In this document: in pieces, positions 39,615-48,933 of the stretch | How the letters are laid out: every line of letters starts with the position of its first letter | Position numbering within the stretch: position 1 is the first letter of the stretch | Origin: Deltaproteobacteria bacterium | Lineage (GTDB): Bacteria; Desulfobacterota; Dissulfuribacteria; Dissulfuribacterales; UBA3076 | Direction: 5' to 3' | Length of the DNA: 64,000 bases | Assembly: GCA_018399745.1 (NCBI GenBank) | Contig: JAGYNZ010000010.1 | Location: 1-64,000 of the forward strand | The notes under the pieces: model-generated | What the model saw: only the letters and a program-made list of their open reading frames with translations | Told to the model about the DNA's origin: nothing | Databases searched by the model: none | Translations under genes and position numbers: made by a program

Positions 39615-40466
39615 TTATTCGGCGATTTCCTCTGCGACCGAGGCTAAACGGATTCTTAGCCTCAACATGGCCTTGGTATGCATCTGGGATATTCGGGATT
39701 CAGTATATCCCATGATCTCCCCTATTTCTCGCATTGTGAGATCCTCATAATAATAAAGAGAGACCACGATTTTTTCTTTTTCCGGAAGTGAATTTATGGC
39801 TTTTGCTAAAATTTCTTTGATCTCTGTTTTATTCAATAAGGTAAAGGGATTAACCTCATTGTCGCTTTCTATTAAATCAAAAAGATCTTCTTCATTACTA
39901 TCCGGCATTCTTCTGCGGATGGTTTCTATGTCGAGGAAGGTTACGCTCTTCGTTTTATCCAATAATTTGTGGAATTTTTCTATGCTGATTCCTAATGCCT
40001 TGGCAACTTCTTTGTCTTTAGGGGGTCGGTTTAGTGCTTTTTCCAGATAATGATATGTTTTTTCCAGTTCTGTAGCCTTTTTTCTTATAGATCTGGGGAC
40101 CCAGTCAAGGGATCTTAGCTCATCCAGTATTGCGCCACGAATTCGGAATTCTGCGTAAGTCTTGAAACGGATTTTTTTTGATGAATCAAATTTTTCGATA
40201 GCATCCATTAGTCCGATGACTCCTGAACTTATGAGATCGTCTTGAGATATGTTTGGGGGCAAGCGCATGGCGAGTTTCCCTGCAACGTATTTTATCAGGG
40301 GAGAATACTTGAGAATTAGTTCTTCACGTTTTTCCTGCGTGAGTGATTTACCATCGCCGAAAAAGGTATCAGTATAATCCTTAAGTGGTATTCTCGCAGT
40401 CTTTGCCATCACTTGTTTACTTTTTAAGAAAGTGTCCCCGGAAATATCTGACGTTACTAACAACAT
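39615..40466 (-). CDS. fliA: RNA polymerase sigma factor for flagellar genes (FliA/sigma-28)
   Basis: This 283-residue sigma-70-family factor lacks region 1 and has region 2 (VIGLMDAIEKFDSSKKIRFKTYAEFRIRGAILDELR), region 3 (VPRSIRKKATELEKTYHYLEKAL) and region 4 (LPEKEKIVVSLYYYEDLTMREIGEIMGYTESRISQMHTKA). FliA-type factors transcribe late flagellar and chemotaxis genes. The ATG at 40466 was chosen because AGGAG lies 9-10 nt upstream. The usual flhF/flhG neighbours are absent. Confidence 0.9.
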   Translation of the reverse strand: MLLVTSDISGDTFLKSKQVMAKTARIPLKDYTDTFFGDGKSLTQEKREELILKYSPLIKYVAGKLAMRLPPNISQDDLISSGVIGLMDAIEKFDSSKKIRFKTYAEFRIRGAILDELRSLDWVPRSIRKKATELEKTYHYLEKALNRPPKDKEVAKALGISIEKFHKLLDKTKSVTFLDIETIRRRMPDSNEEDLFDLIESDNEVNPFTLLNKTEIKEILAKAINSLPEKEKIVVSLYYYEDLTMREIGEIMGYTESRISQMHTKAMLRLRIRLASVAEEIAE

Positions 40467-41162
40467 GGTTTTCACTCCTAACATTCAAGACATTTCGTCC
40501 AAATTCATTTATTGGGGCTGTGCGGATCTTTTAAAGTATTCTACGATCTGTGGATATTATAAATAACCAGTTCCTCATGTGTTTCAGTCTGATTAATAAT
40601 GATATGACAAAAAGCGTCTTCGTCTGTCATAATCAAATACCCAAGAAAGATACCCGTCTATAGTATGCAACACTTTAGCAAGCAACACTTATACCAAAAG
40701 CTTGAAAAGGCATTCTCTTTATTTTTAAATCAGTATAATTTAAAATCCGACCTGCTTTGCAATGAGTGCTCTGTATTTTCTTGAATTGAGTAAGTACCAA
40801 GAACAAATTAAATACTGTTAAATGTTTTTATTAAAAAAACAAAGTATTAGATTACTGAAGTCTTTTTTGATGATTTACAGGTTAAGATATCAAGTTTAAT
40901 TAAAAGATCGAATAACAGGTGAGCAAGCCACTATGGAGATGCTTTCAAGAATACGAATGAGGTGAATCTTAATATTTCTAAGATCGAATATAGGGAATTG
41001 AATTTGAGTCAATATTTTGACATAAATAAACATTTTACGTAAAAACTGACATTTTTTTGTCACAATTTTGCAGATACCATTACATGGTCAGAAAATTAAA
41101 GTTGAAAGATTGGAAACCCAGGATTCAAGTCTGCAGTTTTTGAATCCCGGACTCATAAAGGT
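40467..41162. other. Long AT-rich intergenic region
   Basis: These 696 bp separate fliA (start) from the nitrilase-RfaE2 gene (end). They contain an inverted repeat TGACA-N6-TGTCA near 41047-41062 and the terminator-like repeat listed separately. I see no gene or RNA in it. Confidence 0.5.
41121..41147 (-). terminator. Inverted repeat after the nitrilase-RfaE2 gene
   Basis: GGATTCAA (41121-41128) and TTGAATCC (41140-41147) form a perfect 8-bp stem with an 11-nt loop, 15 bp past the stop at 41163. No long U-run follows. Confidence 0.4.
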
Positions 41163-42440
41163 TTAATTTGATTTTAATATGAGGCTGGTGGATATGTCGT
41201 GGACAAAGGGTATTCTTGCCACAAGACCTCCTGCGTCCTTTACTGTTTCGGCCCCTACTATGTTTTTTTCTTTCCAATCCGCTCCCTTGACCAAGACATC
41301 TGGAACAATGTTTTGGATAATGTTTAATGGAGTGGTATCATGAAAAATCACCACATAATCTACAGCGGCAAGTCCAGCCAGCACTTGCGCCCTCATTGCT
41401 TCGCTATTGACAGGTCGTCCCTGCCCCTTGATTTTTCTGACTGATTTGTCGCTGTTTAATCCTACCACCAGATAGTCACCTAAATGCCTGGCTGATTCCA
41501 GATATGAAACATGACCGGCATGCAGGAGATCAAAACATCCATTGGTAAAAACCATCTTTTGGCCGGCCTTACGTCTTCGCTTTACCGCGATATTCAGAGA
41601 AGGCAGGTCCAGTATCTTTATATTGGCCTTTGGCCACCAGGATCTTGGTGCATGTGCAGTAAAGAAGTCTTGGCGTGTGGAGTGTACTTCATTCATATCA
41701 AGTTCAGCCAGGATAATGGTCTCTCCGTTACAGGCCCTGGCAAGTATGTCCCCACGTGGTCCTATAATTTCAGAGCCTCCGCCAAATTCTGTGCTTCCAA
41801 TCATTCCCCAGGCGTTTGCACCTGCCAGAAAACATTGATTTTCAATAGCTCTTGATTCCATCAGAATCTGCAGATGGTGTACCCGGTTAACTGGCCACAA
41901 GGCAGACAAGAGTATTAAATCCACTCCCTGGCACACAATGTGACGTACAAGTTCTGGGAAACGCAGGTCAAAACAGGTTATCAGGCCAAGTCCTAATTCG
42001 GTTTCTCTAATGGGTATCCAAAAGGCGACAGGGTCAGTTCCAGGGCTAAAAATATGATCCTCTTTCATAGGGCCGAATAGATGGATTTTTCTATATTTAT
42101 GGAATGTACTATCAGGTCCAATCAAATAGGTAGTATTAAAGAGCCTCTCACCTGAATTCTCTATGTCTAATTCAGGCAGTGTGCCGACTATATGAATTCT
42201 GTTCGTCTCTGCCAAAATTTTAAGCTTGTACAGGAGTTCGGGAATTTCATGGGCCAGATATTTGTCCGTCTCACTGAGAGGCCCTGTAGCCCATAGTTCG
42301 GGAAGTAGAAATAATTCCGCTCCGGCCCTTGCAGCTTTAAAGGTTGCAGATTCAATTTTTTTCCAGTTGGCCTGGACATCTTTTTTTATAGGAGTAAACT
42401 GAAAAATTCCTATTTTAAAAGTTGACATTGATTGTTTCAT
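41163..42440 (-). CDS. Carbon-nitrogen hydrolase fused to RfaE2-type adenylyltransferase
   Basis: This 425-residue protein joins two enzymes. Residues 6-275 are a nitrilase-superfamily hydrolase with its catalytic triad Glu48 (LPELWATG), Lys118 (YRKIHLFG) and Cys156 (LITCFDLRFPE). Residues 290-425 are an RfaE2/HldE C-terminal-type nucleotidyltransferase with FTNGCFDLLHAGHVSYLE and the HxGH signature (His307, His310), which makes ADP-heptose for LPS inner core. The frame is continuous through the junction. The amide substrate of the first half is unknown. A start at MSTF (42428) is also possible. Confidence 0.85.
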   Translation of the reverse strand: MKQSMSTFKIGIFQFTPIKKDVQANWKKIESATFKAARAGAELFLLPELWATGPLSETDKYLAHEIPELLYKLKILAETNRIHIVGTLPELDIENSGERLFNTTYLIGPDSTFHKYRKIHLFGPMKEDHIFSPGTDPVAFWIPIRETELGLGLITCFDLRFPELVRHIVCQGVDLILLSALWPVNRVHHLQILMESRAIENQCFLAGANAWGMIGSTEFGGGSEIIGPRGDILARACNGETIILAELDMNEVHSTRQDFFTAHAPRSWWPKANIKILDLPSLNIAVKRRRKAGQKMVFTNGCFDLLHAGHVSYLESARHLGDYLVVGLNSDKSVRKIKGQGRPVNSEAMRAQVLAGLAAVDYVVIFHDTTPLNIIQNIVPDVLVKGADWKEKNIVGAETVKDAGGLVARIPFVHDISTSLILKSN

Positions 42441-42530
42441 AATTAAAAAATTAATCTGCTAACTATTGCAAGGAAATACAGGCGGGTGATTTTAAGCAAT
42501 ACCACATATTCTGTCTTTCAGTTCAATCAT

Positions 42531-43481
42531 TCAATGGCCCATTCTCCATTCCAATGTCCGTTCAATTCCTTCAGAAAGAACCGTTTTGGGTTTCCAGCCT
42601 AGGACCTCCTCAGCCAAATATATCTTTAGACAGCTTTTCTTAAGGTCTCCCGGTCTCGCAGAGGTCCTGTCCGGTATCCTCAAAGAATTGTGAAGAGGAC
42701 GTTTGTTGGAGATTATATCAAATATGGTCTCAAAAAGGATCTGTGTCCTGGTTTCTTTCCCCGTACCGATATTAACGGCCTTTTTATTTCCTGCCTTAAG
42801 GGCAAGGATGTTTGCATCAACGACATCTCCCACATAGCAGTAGTCCCTGATCATGCCCTCTGGTTCAGACAGAAAATGGTATATCATGCAGGGCCTATTT
42901 TCAAGTAATCTGTCCATAAAAATGGCCACTACTCCGGCCTCACCGTTAGGTATCTGGCGGGGGCCATAGATGTTGGAATATCGCAGGACAATATAGTTTA
43001 ATCCATATTGGTGTGCGTAGAAGTGAAGGTAGTTTTCCGAGACCGCCTTTGCTATGGCATAAGGAGACAAGGGTTGAGGGGTACAGGCTTCAGAGGTGGG
43101 GTATTCTTCACCTTCTCCATAAATGGCCCCGCCCGATGATATGAATATGATTTTGCGTGTTCCGACCCTCCTGGCACCTTCCAGTAGATTGATAAAACCC
43201 TTGATATTTACTGATGCGTCAAATCCAGGGTCTGCTACGGAAGCCGGGACGGAGATTTGGGCTGCATGATGATTTATCACCTCTGGCCTTTCATATTCCA
43301 GTAATTTATGTATCTCCGGGGCCCTTATGTCCATTAAATAGAATTTTGCCTCAGGATGCAGGTTTTCCCATTTTCCTGTATAAAGGTTATCTACCACTAC
43401 AACTTCATGCCCCGCCTCTACATAAGCATCTGTTACATTTGAACCAATAAAACCTGCCCCGCCGGTTACCAGGATTTTCAT
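42531..43481 (-). CDS. NAD-dependent epimerase/dehydratase, GalE-like
   Basis: This 316-residue extended short-chain dehydrogenase has the NAD-binding TGGAGFIGSN motif, the SSGGAIYGE segment and the catalytic SPYAIAK (YxxxK). RYSNIYGPRQ and the C-terminal half resemble UDP-glucose 4-epimerase, so a UDP-sugar is the likely substrate. The ATG at 43481 was chosen with GGAG 10 nt upstream; an earlier GTG at 43487 is possible. The neighbouring RfaE2 domain hints at surface polysaccharide. Confidence 0.85.
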   Translation of the reverse strand: MKILVTGGAGFIGSNVTDAYVEAGHEVVVVDNLYTGKWENLHPEAKFYLMDIRAPEIHKLLEYERPEVINHHAAQISVPASVADPGFDASVNIKGFINLLEGARRVGTRKIIFISSGGAIYGEGEEYPTSEACTPQPLSPYAIAKAVSENYLHFYAHQYGLNYIVLRYSNIYGPRQIPNGEAGVVAIFMDRLLENRPCMIYHFLSEPEGMIRDYCYVGDVVDANILALKAGNKKAVNIGTGKETRTQILFETIFDIISNKRPLHNSLRIPDRTSARPGDLKKSCLKIYLAEEVLGWKPKTVLSEGIERTLEWRMGH

Positions 43482-43670
43482 GCTCACATATCTCCTTTAT
43501 CTTTAATTTATAGTATGATGTTGCTGTCATGTCTATCGAAGTGCTTGCAAGAAGGGTGCTGACTGATCCTTTGTAAAAAAATAAGCTTGAATTTGCTGGA
43601 CGTACTGCAAATCTATCAATAATATCAAAGGACCGATATTATTGATTGATAGGAGAAGGAATGTTTAGTC

Positions 43671-45554
43671 ATGAATAATATAACCTTTTTGCCGGCCGAC
43701 GTGACTGTAATTGCAGATCAGGATGAAAATCTGTTAAGAGCGGCTATGAGGGCTGGAGTACATATTAACTCCTCATGTGGCGGAGCGGGTGTTTGTAATA
43801 AGTGCCGCATTTTTCTGGAACGGGGGCTTGTCACGGGAGAGGCCTTGCCTGGGGGGGGATGGAAGGCCTGTGCCACTTTTCCTGTCTCAGATGTGGTAAT
43901 TCGTGTACCAGTTGAGTCTCAGATGGACCGAAAGGTTGTCAGACCACTGACAGCCAGAAAGGCCGCATCATGGATCAAGGCCCAGGACGAGGTCATAGAC
44001 TGGAAACTACATCCTGTAGTCCGCAAACACGTTATTAGCTTGCCTCAGCCAAGCCTTAAGGACAGTGTGAGTGATCTTGACAGGCTAAAACGTGAAGTTG
44101 TTCAAGGCAGGCTTCAGTCAATTTCGCTGGAAGTAGATAATCAGGTCCTCTTTGATCTGCCGGAAAACGTCCGGAGCAATGACTGGAGAGTCACTGTGAG
44201 CTTAATGGAGGGCCCCAAAAAAGATGCCTGTCGTCTCATTCGTGTTGAGCCGGGTGATACCACAGGCCAGCATCTGGCGGTGGCGGTGGATATAGGTACT
44301 ACTACCGTATCGGCCCAGTTGGTGAATCTTGAAAGCGGAGAGGTCCTGGAAGAGATTTCTAATTACAATCCGCAGATTAGCTATGGGGAAGATGTTATAT
44401 CGCGTATAGAGTTTGCAAAAAAGAAAGAAGGCCTTAAGACCCTGCAGAAAAAGATAATCGAATGTCTTAATGAGCTTTTAAATGAACTTTTTACGAATAC
44501 GGACCGAGAAAAGGACGCTTTAAGTTTCATAACCGTAGCTGCAAATACCGTAATGATTCATTTTCTTCTCGGTCTTGATACGCGTTTCCTAAGGACCCAA
44601 CCCTATACACCCGTTGCTACCCAGTTCCCCCCGTTTAGGGCCATAGAGTCAGGTATAAATGTTCCGGCACACGTACACATGTTTTTAGGTCCTTGTGTAG
44701 CCAGTTACGTTGGCGCGGATATAGTAGCAGGAGTAGTAGGTGTAGGGCTTAACCGTCATCCGGAGCTTACGCTCTTTATAGATTTAGGAACAAACGGAGA
44801 AATAGTCCTCGGAAATCAGGATTGGATGGCGTGTGCAGCCTGCTCAGCGGGTCCTGCCTTTGAGGGGGGCGGAATAACGCACGGCATGCGCGCGGCCGAA
44901 GGGGCAGTTGAGGTAGTACACATACACCCCCATACATTTGAACCTATGGTCTTGACCATTGGGGGCAGAAAGGCAAGTGGAATATGTGGATCGGGTATAA
45001 TCAGCCTGCTGGCCGGCCTTTTCATGGCAGGTGTGTTGGATCAGCAGGGAAAATTTTATAACGATCTGAAGACAGACAGGGTACGCCCCGGCAGGGATGG
45101 CTGGGAATATGTGTTAATAGAAGCGGAATCTACTTCCATAGATCGGGATATAGTATTCACAGAGGCGGATATTGAGAATCTTATTCGAGCAAAAGGTGCA
45201 ATGTTCGCCGGCTATTATACATTGTTGGAATCAGTGGGCATGGGATTTGAAGATCTGGAGCGTATAATATTGGCTGGCAGTTTTGGAAGTTACCTGGATA
45301 TTGACCAGGCCGTCACTATAGGGCTGCTTCCTGATATTTCAAGGGACCGCTTCTTTTTTGCAGGTAACAGCTCTCTTCTCGGGGCAAAGGCTTCAGCTGT
45401 TTCGTGGCCTGTTACCAAAGATCTGTACAAGGTTGCAAAGATGATGACCCACTTTGACCTCAGTGATAGCCCCCGGTTCATGGAACATTATGTCTCGTGC
45501 CTGTTTCTGCCTCATACGGATCAGAGATTGTTTCCTTCAGTCAGACTCGACTGA
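43671..45554 (+). CDS. RACo-like ferredoxin-ASKHA activator of a corrinoid protein
   Basis: This 627-residue protein has an N-terminal [2Fe-2S] ferredoxin domain (Cys in SCGGAGVCNKC and in KACATFPV), a linker domain, and a C-terminal ASKHA ATPase-type domain (AVDIGTTTVSAQLV, FIDLGTNGEIVLG, AGSFGSYLDIDQA). The layout is that of reductive activators of corrinoid proteins (RACo/RamA group, DUF4445), which re-reduce Co(II) cobalamin at the expense of ATP. The methyltransferase partner is not in the window. Its end overlaps the convergent unknown gene by 18 nt. Confidence 0.85.
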   Translation: MNNITFLPADVTVIADQDENLLRAAMRAGVHINSSCGGAGVCNKCRIFLERGLVTGEALPGGGWKACATFPVSDVVIRVPVESQMDRKVVRPLTARKAASWIKAQDEVIDWKLHPVVRKHVISLPQPSLKDSVSDLDRLKREVVQGRLQSISLEVDNQVLFDLPENVRSNDWRVTVSLMEGPKKDACRLIRVEPGDTTGQHLAVAVDIGTTTVSAQLVNLESGEVLEEISNYNPQISYGEDVISRIEFAKKKEGLKTLQKKIIECLNELLNELFTNTDREKDALSFITVAANTVMIHFLLGLDTRFLRTQPYTPVATQFPPFRAIESGINVPAHVHMFLGPCVASYVGADIVAGVVGVGLNRHPELTLFIDLGTNGEIVLGNQDWMACAACSAGPAFEGGGITHGMRAAEGAVEVVHIHPHTFEPMVLTIGGRKASGICGSGIISLLAGLFMAGVLDQQGKFYNDLKTDRVRPGRDGWEYVLIEAESTSIDRDIVFTEADIENLIRAKGAMFAGYYTLLESVGMGFEDLERIILAGSFGSYLDIDQAVTIGLLPDISRDRFFFAGNSSLLGAKASAVSWPVTKDLYKVAKMMTHFDLSDSPRFMEHYVSCLFLPHTDQRLFPSVRLD

Positions 45555-47207
45555 TTTCATGGCCTCTCTGAAGGCCTTTGCATAGTCTTCCGGGTAATGA
45601 CCCGTGATCCATCTTTCCTGCCTTTCGCTGAAAGCACCTGGGGACCCAGGGAGCCTGGGCAGGAAGCAGTAAAAGAGACGCTGATCTTTATCTGGATTGT
45701 TAAAGCGTTTTGAAATTTCGTAGGCCGTGACCATTTGGGCCCCCAGTCTGTCCAAAGTCCTGATTACGAGTTTGATGCAATGGTCCAGGGAGTTGCGCAC
45801 CTCAGTATCTGCCTCAAGGACATTGCCCACAGGGCAGGTGGTCATAATCTGGACTTCGCCCTGGGAGCGCTGGGCTTTAGGAATATGGACCATGACGTCT
45901 TTGTCTTCATAGACAATCAGGCTCGATGCCAGGTCTTCTTTCCCGTCCAAACGTTTATTGGAATGGATTGCCCTTAAATAGGTCCTAAAAAAAGGCTGTC
46001 CATAAGACTTTTTATAAAGGGCCGCAAAAAGGGTCACCTGATCTCCCACTGCATAGGTGGGGATTGATTTTGACCCGGCCACTTCCATATCCGCGGATTT
46101 CACATTAGGGGGTATCAGTGCAAATTGCTGATGAATCTGCTGGTGGGATGCATGTAATCTATAGCCTGACGGAGAGAAATCAAAGCCGTAGTTCCAGCCC
46201 CAAAGGGTGGCTGTATAAGGCAGATCTTCTCCTTTCTTCGACCTGTTTGTCACTTCTTTTACAACCGACCTTCTCAAGGATTCAAGCTCAGAGACTGATA
46301 AGGTATTAAAATTTTCTGAAAAAATTCCTTTTACAATATTTAGGTTTAGGGCCATCTGAGTATATACCCGCTGGTAATAGAGATGACGCAGACCCGTTAC
46401 ATCTTCGGGAAGCAATTCTTTTGCCCTGTATCTCACACAGTCATGGGCCATATTAGATGCATAATGACCCCAGGGGATGTAGCTGCCTGTTCTGAGATAC
46501 TCCCATATATGAGTCCTGGGTTCAAATGCATACTCGCCGACAATCGGGCTGTTTCCCTGAATTCCAGGTATTAATAACATGGCCAGTTTGTATTTATCCG
46601 GACAGGCCATATTGTTACCCACTACCTCAAAGAGTTCTTGGTCAAGCAGAACCGGTTTAGGTCGGTTCTGTTCGTCGTTTTCATACTTTATGCCGACCGG
46701 CTCTTGGTTACTGTCGAGTTCAAACCGGCATGCCAAGTGTGCAATGGCCTTCAGGAGCTCTTGATCTTTGGATGTCTGCGCCAGAGACAAAAGAACTGTT
46801 CTCGGGAGATCTTTTAGTGAATAGATCTTTTCATCAGCACCTTTTAAGCATCCATTCAACAGGTCTTTCAGGAGTGGCGAAGATTTGACAGGTTCTTCAT
46901 TGCCTCTTGTGAATCTGAATTGTTTAGGACTTTTCGAGAACTGTTCGGCCTGTTCGTAAAGTATGTATGTAGCACCCCAGAAAGGAAAGGCATTTGGTAT
47001 CTCCCAGACCTTTCCGATATTATTAATAAAAATGTTGCCATGGGGGAAGTTGGCCTTATTATCGATTGTGTTGCCGTCTGAATCGTGGCCCAGCACCGCC
47101 GAGGTAACTGTCTGCCTGAGGTTTATAACCTTATAAGTCGGTTGGTGAAGGGCGCAAATAAAGACCCCTGATGGATCTATACAGGTGCGAAGAATATCCT
47201 GCTTCAC
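45537..47207 (-). CDS. Protein of unknown function with HIT-like motif
   Basis: This 556-residue soluble protein has no signal peptide and belongs to no family I can name. Residues 339-366 read NYGFDFSPSGYRLHASHQQ, with His352, His355 and His359 spaced like the histidine triad/GalT group, where NxG...H-x-H-x-H carries a nucleotidyl group. This is suggestive only. Other conserved-looking segments are FPFWGATYILYEQAEQF and MLLIPGIQGNSPIVGEYAFEPRTH. It overlaps the end of the RACo-like gene tail to tail. Confidence 0.6.
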   Translation of the reverse strand: MKQDILRTCIDPSGVFICALHQPTYKVINLRQTVTSAVLGHDSDGNTIDNKANFPHGNIFINNIGKVWEIPNAFPFWGATYILYEQAEQFSKSPKQFRFTRGNEEPVKSSPLLKDLLNGCLKGADEKIYSLKDLPRTVLLSLAQTSKDQELLKAIAHLACRFELDSNQEPVGIKYENDEQNRPKPVLLDQELFEVVGNNMACPDKYKLAMLLIPGIQGNSPIVGEYAFEPRTHIWEYLRTGSYIPWGHYASNMAHDCVRYRAKELLPEDVTGLRHLYYQRVYTQMALNLNIVKGIFSENFNTLSVSELESLRRSVVKEVTNRSKKGEDLPYTATLWGWNYGFDFSPSGYRLHASHQQIHQQFALIPPNVKSADMEVAGSKSIPTYAVGDQVTLFAALYKKSYGQPFFRTYLRAIHSNKRLDGKEDLASSLIVYEDKDVMVHIPKAQRSQGEVQIMTTCPVGNVLEADTEVRNSLDHCIKLVIRTLDRLGAQMVTAYEISKRFNNPDKDQRLFYCFLPRLPGSPGAFSERQERWITGHYPEDYAKAFREAMKSVESD

Positions 47208-47533
47208 ATCAATTCACTCCTGTTAAATGCTCTGTAAGTTGTCTTGATTAGAATACCCATATCCTTTTACGATTCTAGAGTCAAGTTACAAACAGCCTAC
47301 AAACGGTATAGAATTTCGAGAGCTAATGGTTCACCTTTCATTCAGGTTCACCTTTTCTTCGTCTGGCAGAATTTTTTCCAAGCAGTATGATATATTATGT
47401 TGGGGGATGAAGGTCGCGACTGATTCAGCAAATAGTAGTTTAATTTATCTAAATTTTCCCTAATTTCTTTTCGCAGAATATGTCAGTATCTGAAAGGTAA
47501 CGGTAAATTGAAATATTCAGAACGGGGAGACGC
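47208..47533. other. Intergenic region with a GGTTCACC repeat
   Basis: The 326 bp between the unknown gene (start) and the nitroreductase (start) must hold divergent promoters. GGTTCACC occurs twice (about 47331 and 47350), resembling the GTTCAGGG-type spacer words. No gene or RNA is visible. GGGGAG precedes the nitroreductase ATG. Confidence 0.5.
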
Positions 47534-48142
47534 ATGAAACTGCCAAGGCCGAAATTGAACGGAAAGGTTTCTTTAGAGACCGCCATTAATCGACGCAGGA
47601 CCATCAGATCTTTTACTGCCGAGCCTCTTTCATTGGAACAATATTCACAGATTTTCTGGGCGGCTCAGGGTGTCACGGAGGACAGGGGTTTTAAGAGGGC
47701 TGCCCCTTCGGGCGGAGCCCTGTATCCCAATGATATTTATTCCGTTGTCGGTGAGAATTGTGTTAACGGACTGAAAAGCGGAGTCTATCATTATGACCCA
47801 AAGGATCATGCTGTTTCGTTAGTATTCGAAGGAGATCTGAGAAATAAGGTGGCCATGGCGGCCTTGTCACAAACGTGGATATCGACTGCCCCTATAAATA
47901 TTTTGATCACTGCTGAATATCGCCGGATCACGAGCAAATATGGTAAAAGGGGTAAGAGATACGCCATTATTGAGGCCGGTCATATAGGGCAAAATATCTT
48001 GCTTCAATCAGAAGCAATGGGTTTGGGGGCCGGCATAGTCGGGGCCTTTCACGATGAAAAATTAAGACAGGTCGTCAATATTTTCCCGAATCATGAACCA
48101 CTTCTGATATTGCCTGTGGGATATAGAACTTTGGAAGTATAG
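47534..48142 (+). CDS. SagB/ThcOx-type nitroreductase family protein
   Basis: This 202-residue flavoprotein has the nitroreductase pattern: RRRTIRSF at about residue 21, LEQYSQIFWAAQGVT, the SGGALYPNDIYSV loop, GHIGQNILLQSEAMGLGAGIVGAF and a C-terminal LPVGY. The SagB-type shape is common in bacteria outside peptide-toxin clusters, and here no peptide gene is adjacent. Substrate unknown. It binds FMN by family. Confidence 0.85.
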   Translation: MKLPRPKLNGKVSLETAINRRRTIRSFTAEPLSLEQYSQIFWAAQGVTEDRGFKRAAPSGGALYPNDIYSVVGENCVNGLKSGVYHYDPKDHAVSLVFEGDLRNKVAMAALSQTWISTAPINILITAEYRRITSKYGKRGKRYAIIEAGHIGQNILLQSEAMGLGAGIVGAFHDEKLRQVVNIFPNHEPLLILPVGYRTLEV

Positions 48143-48176
48143 GATATTATTCTCAAATTTATTGAATTTTTTGTTT

Positions 48177-48581
48177 TTATAATGTTCCCCTGGGTATATG
48201 GACGATATATCCCTCATCTTTTTCCAGTACTCTGACCTGGAATCTGGAAAGATCCTTATCCGCCGGGCCCGACAGGTATTTACCATCCCAGGCAAAACGG
48301 CTCTGGTGACAGGGGCAGAGAAATTCCTTGTCCGCCTCTCTATAATTGATAATACAGCCTAAATGCGTGCAACTTCGGGATACTGCCAAAGGTCCTTGAT
48401 CGGTTTCGAACAAGGCGAACTGGGGCTCAAGCAAAAATTCACCAGGCTTTAGTTTGCCTCTCAAACGGACTTCTATGGGTGGACGAAATCGTTTTTTTGT
48501 CACAAAGGCATAAACAGGATAGATGAGCCCCAGGCCAAGGGCCCAAATACCTGCCTTTTTCAGAAAGTCGCGGCGGATCAT
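48177..48581 (-). CDS. Rieske [2Fe-2S] protein
   Basis: This 134-residue protein has an N-terminal membrane anchor (about residues 10-27) resembling a Tat-type signal (RRDFLKKAG) and a Rieske domain. Its cluster ligands lie in CTHLGCIINY and CPCHQSRFAWDGKYLSGPAD. Rieske subunits of cytochrome bc-type complexes have this layout, but no cytochrome b gene is adjacent in the window, so the partner is uncertain. Confidence 0.85.
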   Translation of the reverse strand: MIRRDFLKKAGIWALGLGLIYPVYAFVTKKRFRPPIEVRLRGKLKPGEFLLEPQFALFETDQGPLAVSRSCTHLGCIINYREADKEFLCPCHQSRFAWDGKYLSGPADKDLSRFQVRVLEKDEGYIVHIPRGTL

Positions 48582-48657
48582 CTGGCATTACACCGGGGAA
48601 AATACTTAAATATTGTTTTATCAAAAGAACGCGGCATTTGATGTGTTTTCAGAGAGA

Positions 48658-48879
48658 TTATTTGCGGCATATGAAAAATATCAGGGTAAGGACTATACTC
48701 AGAAGTATGGAAGTGGTGAGAGGGAAATAGAGAGTGAAATTGTCTCGCCTGATTACGAAGTCTCCAGGAAGCTTGCCCAGAAGGGGGATCTTGGGACCTA
48801 ACATCAGAAACAGTCCTAATGCCGCAACAACTATTCCTAAAATCAACAGCATTTTACCGAATTCAGGCAAGAAATTCAT
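48658..48879 (-). CDS. DUF2905 small membrane protein
   Basis: This 73-residue protein has two hydrophobic segments (about residues 8-29 and 52-71) and the DUF2905 linker GKIPLLGKLPGDF-like sequence (KIPLLGKLPGDFVIRRDNF). These small inner-membrane proteins are widespread and uncharacterised. It follows queH on the minus strand with a gap of about 54 bp. Confidence 0.82.
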   Translation of the reverse strand: MNFLPEFGKMLLILGIVVAALGLFLMLGPKIPLLGKLPGDFVIRRDNFTLYFPLTTSILLSIVLTLIFFICRK

Positions 48880-48933
48880 TATTTTTTACACATCTATTTT
48901 AAAAAGTTTAATTCATGAGTTCAGATTAAAAAT

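Noticed and set aside
41058-41072. Sigma-54-like -24/-12 sequence (TGTCAC-N4-TTGCA)
   Set aside because: One of the two key G bases is changed, and no gene starts downstream on that strand; the next gene is convergent.
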